Notes under the pieces: generated by a model
What the model saw: only the letters and a program-made list of their open reading frames with translations
Databases searched by the model: none
Told to the model about the DNA's origin: nothing
Position numbers and translations under genes: made by a program
Assembly (NCBI GenBank): GCA_905235755.1
Contig: CAJONA010000062.1
Coordinates: 1-6,744 of the forward strand
DNA length: 6,744 nucleotides
Direction of reading: 5' to 3'
Source: an uncultured Clostridia bacterium
Lineage (GTDB): Bacteria; Bacillota; Clostridia; Oscillospirales; CAG-272
In this document: in pieces, positions 1 to 4,900 of the stretch
Layout of the letters: each line of letters opens with the position of its first letter
How positions within the stretch are numbered: the stretch's first letter is position 1

Positions 1-690
1 GACGAAGCGTTCGTCCGCGCACTCGACGTATTCGAGACGTCGAGCCCGTCGTATCTGCTCATGGCGTCTGCCGACGGCTGCGTGGATCATATCTTAAATC
101 ACAAGGACGCGCTCAACAAATGGAGCGACAGTATCGACAAGTTTATAAACGACGCCGCGTCGCTCGAAAAATTCAAGCTCTTCCGAGGCGACGGCTGTTT
201 TGCCTTTGACAAGAGCAAGATCGTCATATCGACGGCGGACACGTCTGTTTCGGGATACGAGCTGATGAGGATTTTGCGTGAAAAATACAGCATCGAGCTT
301 GAAGCGGCGGGTGAAAAATTCGCGCTTGCGATGACGGGGATATTTGACGATGAAAGCTCGCTCGGCGCACTCTTTTCGGCACTCGCCGATATCGAAAAAA
401 ATGTCGCGCGAAAAAAATGCGGCGCGGCGCTAAACTGTGCCGTGCCTCCGTACGCCATGACGATCAAAGAAGCGGTCGGACTTAAAGCCGCGGCGGTGCC
501 GCGAAGCGACGCCGTCGGGCGCGTCAGCGCAGAGTACATATATTCGTACCCGCCGGGCGTGCCGCTGATCGTGCCGGGGGAGATATTCACCGAAAACGTG
601 ATCTCTTTTGCCGAAGATATGCAAAAACTCGGCGCAAAGGTGGTCGCAAACGACAAAATGCTCAAAACTTTTCGCGTAATTGAAAAATAA
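1..690 (+). CDS. Orn/Lys/Arg decarboxylase family protein, C-terminal part (5' truncated)
   Basis: The reading frame is open from the first base of the window and ends at TAA 688-690, giving 229 visible residues. Two stretches match the fold-type I PLP decarboxylases for ornithine, lysine and arginine. One is TSSPSYLLMAS at visible residues 13-23, which lies just after the PLP-lysine region in this family. The other is the C-terminal domain signature around residues 172-194 (SAEYIYSYPPGVPLIVPGE). Family members are about 480 residues long or more, so roughly half, including the PLP-binding lysine, lies upstream of the window. The ATG at 61 is an internal Met of the family motif, not a start. 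Substrate cannot be told from this part; in Firmicutes such genes are annotated as lysine or arginine decarboxylases or only as family members. The product is expected to be cytosolic and to act in polyamine synthesis or amino acid decarboxylation. No terminator follows, so transcripts may run on into the SCIFF gene. Confidence 0.9.
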   Translation, partial: DEAFVRALDVFETSSPSYLLMASADGCVDHILNHKDALNKWSDSIDKFINDAASLEKFKLFRGDGCFAFDKSKIVISTADTSVSGYELMRILREKYSIELEAAGEKFALAMTGIFDDESSLGALFSALADIEKNVARKKCGAALNCAVPPYAMTIKEAVGLKAAAVPRSDAVGRVSAEYIYSYPPGVPLIVPGEIFTENVISFAEDMQKLGAKVVANDKMLKTFRVIEK

Positions 691-693
691 ATC

Positions 694-722
694 TTGACAC
701 ATCAAAAATTTGATAGTATAAT
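694..722 (+). promoter_or_regulatory. Consensus sigma-A promoter of the SCIFF genes
   Basis: TTGACA at 694-699 and TATAAT at 717-722 are separated by exactly 17 bases, a perfect match to the vegetative sigma-A consensus. Transcription would start near 729-731, leaving a leader of about 35 bases before the SCIFF start codon. The -35 box begins 3 bases after the stop codon of the decarboxylase gene, so the SCIFF unit is independently transcribed although the two genes look contiguous. The A/T-rich spacer adds to a predicted high strength, which fits a gene for an abundant small precursor peptide. Confidence 0.9.
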
Positions 723-750
723 ATTTGCATACGTAAACAAATCATCATAA

Positions 751-757
751 AAAGGAG
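751..757 (+). promoter_or_regulatory. Ribosome binding site of the SCIFF precursor
   Basis: AAAGGAG lies 7 bases upstream of the ATG at 765. It is a strong, well-spaced Shine-Dalgarno sequence and fixes the start of this very short gene. It looks stronger than the GAGG in front of the maturase, consistent with more precursor than enzyme being made. Confidence 0.85.
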
Positions 758-764
758 ACACAAA

Positions 765-926
765 ATGAAAAGAATTCAGACTCTCGACACAAGAGACCTT
801 GAAAAAAGCGTAAAGAACGGCGGCTGCGGCGAATGCCAGACATCATGCCAGTCGGCCTGCAAAACGTCTTGCGGCGTAGCAAATCAGCCCTGCGAGAACA
901 AGAAAAACGAAAAAGAAAGCAAATAA
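765..926 (+). CDS. scfA: Six-cysteine ranthipeptide precursor SCIFF
   Basis: A 53-residue peptide with Cys at 21, 24, 28, 32, 36 and 43, the six-cysteines-in-forty-five pattern that defines SCIFF. The core CQTSCQSACKTSC at residues 24-36 is very characteristic and leaves little doubt about the family. Residues 1-20 (beginning MKRIQTLDTRDLEK) form the leader expected to be held by the recognition domain of the maturase. Residues 44-53 are a charged, Lys/Glu-rich tail. The peptide is ribosomally made and then modified: known maturases of the family join a Cys sulfur to a side-chain carbon of a downstream residue (ranthipeptide thioether). The start is set by AAAGGAG 7 bases upstream and a perfect promoter at 694-722. 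The maturase gene begins 60 bases after the stop. Odd point: the residue after the fifth Cys is Gly37, where I recall a Thr acceptor in the Clostridium thermocellum peptide. Mature form, export and role are not shown by the sequence. Confidence 0.96.
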   Translation: MKRIQTLDTRDLEKSVKNGGCGECQTSCQSACKTSCGVANQPCENKKNEKESK

Positions 927-948
927 TATCATTTAAACATCAAAAAAG

Positions 949-970
949 GCCGCCGAGAGCGGCAATTTTT
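949..970 (+). terminator. Small hairpin with T tract between precursor and maturase (probable attenuator)
   Basis: GCCGC at 949-953 pairs with GCGGC at 959-963 around a 5-base loop (CGAGA), and AATTTTT follows at 964-970. Six A residues at 942-947 precede the stem and could extend it by pairing with the T tract. The stem is short but entirely G/C and has the form of an intrinsic terminator. It lies 22 bases after the precursor stop and 16 bases before the maturase start. Partial termination here would give many short precursor transcripts and fewer that reach the maturase. It could also protect the 3' end of the precursor mRNA. Efficiency cannot be judged by eye. Confidence 0.65.
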
Positions 971-986
971 GTGAAATGAGGAAATC

Positions 987-2369
987 ATGATACATACATA
1001 CAAGCTCGGCGGGTATAACATCGTGATCGACGTTTACAGCGGTTCGGTGCATTCCGTCGACGACGTCGCCTACGACATCATAGAGATGTTCGAGACGCAC
1101 ACCGAGGACGAGATCGTCTCAGCCGTCACGGAAAAATACAAGGACCGCGGCGACGTGAACGAGAACGAGGTGCGCGAGTGCATCGCCGATGTAAAAGAGC
1201 TGAAAGAACGGCGAAAGCTGTTCACCTCCGATCCATACGCGTCGATAGCGTCCGGCACAAAGTTCAAATCGAACACGATCAAGGCGCTGTGCCTGCACGT
1301 CGCGCACACCTGCAATCTCAATTGCTCGTACTGCTTTGCGTCGCAGGGCAAATACAAGGGCGAAAGAGCGCTGATGAGTTTTGAAGTCGGCAAGCGCGCG
1401 CTTGATTTTCTCGTCGAAAACTCGGGCGGCAGGACAAACCTCGAAGTCGACTTTTTCGGCGGCGAACCGCTGATGAACTGGGACGTCGTCAAACAGATAG
1501 TCGAATACGGACGCAGTATCGAAAAGGAAAAGGGCAAGCACTTCCGCTTCACGCTGACGACGAACGGTATGCTCGTCGACGACGACGTGATAGAATTTTC
1601 AAACCGCGAGATGCACAACGTCGTCATGAGCATCGACGGCCGCAAGGAAGTACACGACTATTATCGCAAGGACTACGCCGGCAACGGCAGTTATGACAGG
1701 ATAATCCCGAAATTTCAAAAGTTCGCAAAAAGCCGCGGAGACACGGGCTATTACGTGCGCGGCACGTTCACGCACAGAAACGTCGACTTTACGCGCGATC
1801 TGTTTCATCTCGCCGATCTCGGATTTACGCAGCTCAGCATGGAGCCCGTCGTATGCGCGCCGACAGATCCCGAAGCGCTGACTGAGGAGGATCTGCCGAA
1901 GCTCTTCGAGCAGTACGAGATACTCGCAAACGAGATGCTAAAAAGAAAAAAAGAAGGCCGCGAGCTGACGTTCTATCATTATATGATAGATCTCTCGCAC
2001 GGGCCTTGCATATACAAGCGCATAAACGGCTGCGGCTCCGGCACGGAATATATGGCCGTTACGCCGTGGGGCGAGCTCTTCCCTTGCCACCAGTTCGTCG
2101 GAGACGAAAAATACAGTCTCGGCAACATTTGGGACGGCGTCAAAAACGAAGAAGTGCGCGACAAATTCCGAAAATGCAACGTCTATTCGCGCCGCGAATG
2201 CGACGACTGTTGGGCGAAGCTGTACTGCTCGGGCGGCTGCGCGGCGAACGCATATCACGCGACCGGCGACATCACGGGCATATACGAATACGGGTGCCGT
2301 CTTTTCAAAAAGCGCATCGAATGCGCAATTATGATGAAAGTTGCCGAAATGACAGAGGGCGATACGTGA
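987..2369 (+). CDS. scfB: Radical SAM/SPASM SCIFF peptide maturase
   Basis: A 460-residue enzyme that uses S-adenosylmethionine and iron-sulfur clusters to form thioether cross-links in the SCIFF peptide in the cytosol. Residues 1 to about 90 resemble the PqqD-like recognition domain that binds the precursor leader. The radical SAM core starts near residue 98 and carries CxxxCxxC as Cys109, Cys113 and Cys116 (TCNLNCSYC), followed by the SAM-binding GGE at 158-160 (FFGGEP). The C-terminal SPASM domain has Cys341, Cys349, Cys367, Cys405, Cys408, Cys414, Cys418 and Cys437, enough for the two auxiliary 4Fe-4S clusters known in the family. The pattern C405-x2-C408-x5-C414-x3-C418 is the classic SPASM signature. 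Length is normal and no key residue is missing. The start is supported by GAGG at 978-981, 5 bases upstream, and by the expected N-terminus. The gene follows its substrate gene and ends inside a strong terminator. The SCIFF precursor next door makes this assignment far safer than for a generic SPASM protein. Confidence 0.96.
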   Translation: MIHTYKLGGYNIVIDVYSGSVHSVDDVAYDIIEMFETHTEDEIVSAVTEKYKDRGDVNENEVRECIADVKELKERRKLFTSDPYASIASGTKFKSNTIKALCLHVAHTCNLNCSYCFASQGKYKGERALMSFEVGKRALDFLVENSGGRTNLEVDFFGGEPLMNWDVVKQIVEYGRSIEKEKGKHFRFTLTTNGMLVDDDVIEFSNREMHNVVMSIDGRKEVHDYYRKDYAGNGSYDRIIPKFQKFAKSRGDTGYYVRGTFTHRNVDFTRDLFHLADLGFTQLSMEPVVCAPTDPEALTEEDLPKLFEQYEILANEMLKRKKEGRELTFYHYMIDLSHGPCIYKRINGCGSGTEYMAVTPWGELFPCHQFVGDEKYSLGNIWDGVKNEEVRDKFRKCNVYSRRECDDCWAKLYCSGGCAANAYHATGDITGIYEYGCRLFKKRIECAIMMKVAEMTEGDT

Positions 2370-2384
2370 TCGCCCTCTTTTTTT
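2354..2384 (+). terminator. Strong intrinsic terminator after the maturase
   Basis: AGAGGGCGAT at 2354-2363 pairs perfectly with ATCGCCCTCT at 2369-2378 around a 5-base loop, and the T run extends from 2378 to 2384. The left arm lies in the last codons of the maturase and the stop codon TGA (2367-2369) falls in the loop and the first base of the right arm. Read from the other strand, the same stem is followed by GTCATTT, a poor U tract, so it would end the converging permease transcript less well. The permease stop is only 27 bases away. Confidence 0.92.
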
Positions 2385-2396
2385 ATTCAAATAATA

Positions 2397-3995
2397 TCAG
2401 TTGCCGAGCGCCGCAAAGCGTGCGTCGCCATTGTTTTTGATGTTTCCGTACATCACCGCCGCCGCAACGGCAAGCGCCGCGGAAAAGATCAGCATAAACA
2501 CATTCAAGCTGATAAACAGCCGCAATAATGTAAAGTACAGCACCGCAGGTATAATTACAACTCCGAACGATATTCCGAGCGTTATTATCATCGCCGCGCC
2601 GCGCTTTATGACTTCCGTCTCATTGAGCCAGTCGAAGCGGTGATTTTTCATATTCACCGTCACACCGAGCGTCGCTTCAAACGCGCACATACAGAGCGGA
2701 GCGAGTATAACTGCCGCCGTGCCGAGTATCCCGCTCGGGAATATGACCGCTATCGCCGCCGACGCGACAAGCGAAAACGGAGCCGCGACGAGAAAATGCA
2801 TCTTCACTTTTGCGAGCAGGACGCGGCTTCCGCCGACGGGGAGCGACTGCGCTATCCACAGCGTGTTCCCTTCGAGCGAAACGGACGGCGCGCTGATCGC
2901 GGTAAACGCTTGCGTCAGACAAATTGTCACGCCCGCCAAAGGCGCGAACATCGAAAGGTCAAATCTCAATTCGGTAAACATTTCGACGAGGAATGCTTTT
3001 CTTATTATCATAATGACCGGCACCGCCAGCATGAAAAACAGTCCGATGCCGCAGTTGAGCATATATCCGGGACTTGAAGCGAAGCGCGTCAATTCGCGGC
3101 GAAGCAGAGCGCTGTCGGCGCCCTTGTTTTTCGATTTAGAGGCGACATATACTTTTTTCGCGGCGCTTCTGTTTGTCGTCGCTATCTTGATGAACGTCGC
3201 CGACACGATATACCACACGAGCGCGAATACCGCGAGCGAGAAAATCACGGCAAGGAGCAAATTCAAAAGGTTTCCGTTTCCTATCGCCGTACCGAACCAA
3301 TAGAGGAAGAACACCGCGCCGAGATTGTTTGAAATATTCTCAACCTCGGTTATAAGGTATTCCATATACGACTGCATTCTCGAATAAGCGATAAAATACA
3401 GCACGAGAAAAGCGATGCTGAATACCATCGTTACGATGTTTTTGCGTTTAACGCGCGACAGCAGCGCCGAAAGGAGCGCGGCAAACAGCGCCGTTATTCC
3501 TATGCAAAGAAGCGGCAGTACAACGAGCATTACGACAAACGCGAACACTTTTGCCGCCGTCACGCTGCCGTTTATGCAGAAGCACACAAACGCCGGCACA
3601 GCGACGCACAGCTCGTATACGATATTGATGATAAAAAGTGATATTATGCGGCTCGCAACGATATATGACGGCGGGATCGGCATGCTGAGGAGAAGCTCAT
3701 TGTCCTTTGCTTCAAAGAGCTGCGTCTTTGCGATAAAGACGCTGCCGATGAACATCAGCGCGAACGCCATCATTCCGTATATCGTAAAATACAGCCAGTC
3801 AAATCCGAGCGGCAGATATGCCTCCGCCAGTCCCAAGAATATAAACGCGAACATCGACACAAACGCGGCGGCAATGTAAAGCCACACAATGATAAATCCT
3901 ATCGTTTTGCCGCGCGAGCGTTGCTTTTTTCTGCCCGTAAATATGGTCAAAAAGGCGGCGAGCTGCGCTTTTATAAGCGAGAAAAGTACTTTCAT
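2397..3995 (-). CDS. ABC-2-type transporter permease subunit, 532 residues
   Basis: A large, very hydrophobic membrane protein and the channel-forming partner of the ATPase encoded just upstream. About 12 membrane segments can be seen, at roughly residues 33-57, 66-88, 119-141, 148-174, 186-204, 225-238, 244-265, 312-333, 349-367, 399-445 (two), 466-489 and 495-516. The first 30 residues are basic (GRKKQRSRGK at 21-30), as expected at the inner face. Between the two halves lies a polar loop at about 270-305. A motif near residues 100-117 (ELLLSMPIPPSYIVASRI) recurs loosely at 379-397 (LWIAQSLPVGGSRVLLAKV), suggesting two related halves. It resembles the Firmicute family annotated as putative ABC transporter permease subunit (ABC_tran_2 type). 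The ATG overlaps the ATPase stop as ATGA, with AGGAGG 4 bases upstream. Substrate is unknown; related systems are mostly assigned to export, but nothing here proves direction. The gene runs toward the SCIFF maturase and is not co-transcribed with it. Confidence 0.88.
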   Translation of the reverse strand: MKVLFSLIKAQLAAFLTIFTGRKKQRSRGKTIGFIIVWLYIAAAFVSMFAFIFLGLAEAYLPLGFDWLYFTIYGMMAFALMFIGSVFIAKTQLFEAKDNELLLSMPIPPSYIVASRIISLFIINIVYELCVAVPAFVCFCINGSVTAAKVFAFVVMLVVLPLLCIGITALFAALLSALLSRVKRKNIVTMVFSIAFLVLYFIAYSRMQSYMEYLITEVENISNNLGAVFFLYWFGTAIGNGNLLNLLLAVIFSLAVFALVWYIVSATFIKIATTNRSAAKKVYVASKSKNKGADSALLRRELTRFASSPGYMLNCGIGLFFMLAVPVIMIIRKAFLVEMFTELRFDLSMFAPLAGVTICLTQAFTAISAPSVSLEGNTLWIAQSLPVGGSRVLLAKVKMHFLVAAPFSLVASAAIAVIFPSGILGTAAVILAPLCMCAFEATLGVTVNMKNHRFDWLNETEVIKRGAAMIITLGISFGVVIIPAVLYFTLLRLFISLNVFMLIFSAALAVAAAVMYGNIKNNGDARFAALGN

Positions 3996-4702
3996 TTCTC
4001 CTCCTCAAGCTCCAAAAAGACTTGTTCGAGCGACGAATTGCCTTTTACCTCCTCCATCGTTCCGGAGGCGATGAGTTTTCCGTTTTTGATGATGGCGACT
4101 TTGTCGCACAGTTTTTCCGCAACTTCGAGCACGTGCGTCGAGAAGAATATCGCGCCGCCCTCGTCGCATATCTCTCGCATCGTTTCTTTGAGGCGGTGCG
4201 ACGCTATCGGATCGAGACCTACGAACGGTTCGTCCATAAGTATGAGCTTCGGCGAATGTATAAGCGCCGATATGAGCGCGAGTTTTTGCTTCATACCGTG
4301 CGAGTATGACGATATGGGTTGAGCGAGGTCGCCCGTCAGGGCGAACATCTCGGCGTACTTCGCCGTTTTTTCGGCGCGCTCGTTTTCACCGACGCCGTAA
4401 ATGTCGGCGATGAAATTCAGATATTTTATTCCGGACATATAGGCGTAAAGGTCCGGATTGTCGGGGATGTACGCCATTTTCTTTTTGCATCCGATCGGAT
4501 CGTCTTTTATCGAAACGCCGTCGATGTATATTCCGCCCGACTCGAAATCGAGTATCCCCGCGCACGATTTGAGCGTCGTAGTCTTCCCCGCTCCGTTGTG
4601 GCCGATAAAGCCGTATATCTCGCCCGGCGCGATGTGCAGAGAGAGATCGTCGACGGCGACCTTATCACCGTACTTCTTCGTGTAATGTTCTATTTTGAGC
4701 AT
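3992..4702 (-). CDS. ABC transporter ATP-binding protein, 236 residues
   Basis: A single nucleotide-binding domain that hydrolyses ATP to drive the permease encoded next to it. The motifs are in order: Walker A GHNGAGKTT at residues 34-42, a Q-loop region YIPDNPDLY at 78-86 in which the usual Gln is absent, as is common in ABC-2 exporters of this type, signature YSHGMKQK at 133-140, Walker B LILMDEP at 153-159, D-loop GLD at 162-164 and switch His190 (STH). The domain is complete and of normal length; the acidic tail ELEEEK ends it. I chose the ATG at 4702-4700 because GGGAGG lies 6-11 bases upstream and the N-terminus MLKIEHYTKKYGDK fits the family. An in-frame TTG at 4738 would begin inside the promoter, upstream of the expected transcript start. 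The ATPase overlaps the permease by 4 bases. The resemblance is to drug, lantibiotic or Ecs-like ATPases of the ABC-2 group; the substrate cannot be named. Confidence 0.93.
   Translation of the reverse strand: MLKIEHYTKKYGDKVAVDDLSLHIAPGEIYGFIGHNGAGKTTTLKSCAGILDFESGGIYIDGVSIKDDPIGCKKKMAYIPDNPDLYAYMSGIKYLNFIADIYGVGENERAEKTAKYAEMFALTGDLAQPISSYSHGMKQKLALISALIHSPKLILMDEPFVGLDPIASHRLKETMREICDEGGAIFFSTHVLEVAEKLCDKVAIIKNGKLIASGTMEEVKGNSSLEQVFLELEEEK
4000..4005 (-). promoter_or_regulatory. Ribosome binding site of the permease, inside the ATPase gene
   Basis: On the minus strand AGGAGG sits in the run of three GAG glutamate codons that ends the ATPase (ELEEEK), 4 bases before the permease ATG. With the ATGA stop/start overlap at 3992-3995 this points to translational coupling and matched amounts of the two subunits. 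Confidence 0.85.
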
Positions 4703-4716
4703 AAGCACCTCCCGAT

Positions 4717-4728
4717 ATTGTTTACAAT
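4717..4728. repeat. Small inverted repeat at the start site of the ABC operon (possible operator)
   Basis: ATTGT (4717-4721) and ACAAT (4724-4728) form an inverted repeat around two bases, just downstream of the minus-strand -10 box and over the expected start site. A second ACAAT half-site lies at 4735-4739, on the upstream edge of the -10 box. The position suits a repressor site. Firmicute ABC operons of this kind are often controlled by GntR/YtrA-type repressors, but no regulator gene is in the window, so this is a positional inference. A/T-rich DNA gives such short palindromes by chance fairly often. Confidence 0.35.
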
Positions 4729-4729
4729 A

Positions 4730-4758
4730 ATTATACAATAATCACCTCTTTTTGTCAA
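4730..4758 (-). promoter_or_regulatory. Consensus sigma-A promoter of the ABC transporter operon
   Basis: On the minus strand TTGACA (4758-4753) and TATAAT (4735-4730) are 17 bases apart, again a perfect consensus. Transcription should start near 4723, giving a leader of about 20 bases that contains only the GGGAGG ribosome binding site before ATG 4702. The -35 box is part of the inverted repeat shared with the divergent plus-strand promoter, and the start site overlaps a small palindrome at 4717-4728, both possible regulator sites. Confidence 0.88.
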
Positions 4759-4806
4759 CATTAATTTCTGTATCGCCGCCGTTTTGCTCAAATTAAGATG
4801 TTGACA
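4753..4806. repeat. Long inverted repeat containing both divergent -35 boxes
   Basis: TGTCAACAT (4753-4761) is the exact reverse complement of ATGTTGACA (4798-4806). The match continues inward as TAATTT (4762-4767) against AAATTA (4790-4795), with two extra bases (4796-4797) on the right side, so 15 pairs can form around a 22-base centre. Each outer end is a TTGACA -35 box, one for the ABC operon and one for the lipid kinase-valS operon. The shared A/T block upstream of each -35 box could act as an UP element for RNA polymerase, or the whole could be a site for a dimeric regulator that acts on both operons. Confidence 0.7.
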
Positions 4807-4829
4807 TTATTTACATATTATGTTATAAT
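4801..4829 (+). promoter_or_regulatory. Consensus extended -10 promoter of the lipid kinase-valS operon
   Basis: TTGACA at 4801-4806 and TATAAT at 4824-4829 are 17 bases apart, and TG at 4821-4822 makes the -10 box an extended one (TGTTATAAT). Transcription should begin near 4836, leaving a leader of about 65 bases. The spacer holds a palindrome ACATA-T-TATGT (4813-4823), which could be a repressor site between the two boxes. With the minus-strand promoter at 4730-4758 it forms a divergent pair whose -35 boxes are 42 bases apart. Confidence 0.9.
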
Positions 4830-4843
4830 GTCGTGTAATAGTT

Positions 4844-4886
4844 ATCTATACGCATCTATACGCAAAAAATCCCTTACGCAAAAATC
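4844..4886 (+). repeat. Short tandem repeats in the lipid kinase leader
   Basis: ATCTATACGC occurs twice head to tail at 4844-4853 and 4854-4863. A second, overlapping repeat follows: TACGCAAAAAATC at 4859-4871 and TACGCAAAAATC at 4875-4886. All lie in the untranslated leader between the expected start site and the GGAGG at 4890-4894. They may be a simple duplication, or repeated sites for an RNA- or DNA-binding regulator. No obvious hairpin or known riboswitch motif is present in the leader. Confidence 0.6.
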
Positions 4887-4900
4887 AACGGAGGTTCAAA

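Noticed and set aside
1070..1645. Open frame of 191 codons on the minus strand inside the maturase gene
   Set aside because: It lies wholly antisense to a gene with full radical SAM and SPASM motifs, has no ribosome binding site that I can see and no recognisable domain; it is Ser-rich in the way of shadow frames. The same holds for minus-strand frames at 99-665, 1119-1541 and 1938-2390.
2354..2400. The maturase terminator as an equally good terminator for the converging permease transcript
   Set aside because: On the minus strand the stem is followed by GTCATTTCGG, which lacks a proper U run; the hairpin is symmetric but the T tract is only on the plus-strand side.
2719..3303. Open frame of 194 codons on the plus strand inside the permease gene
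   Set aside because: It is a shadow of a long hydrophobic gene; its product is a low-complexity Ser/Thr/Ala-rich sequence with no domain. The plus-strand frames at 3415-3879, 2640-3077 and 4319-4741 were left out for the same reason.
4703..4738. Longer N-terminus of the ABC ATPase from a TTG codon at 4738
   Set aside because: The TTG directly abuts the -10 box and lies upstream of the expected transcript start near 4723. The extra residues MYNYCKQYREVL do not belong to the family, and ATG 4702 has a better ribosome binding site. A GAGGTG upstream of the TTG was noted but is in the promoter spacer.
4830..4900. Riboswitch or T-box in the leader of the lipid kinase-valS operon
   Set aside because: The leader is only about 65 bases, A-rich and repetitive, and I could find no stable paired structure or T-box sequence in it.
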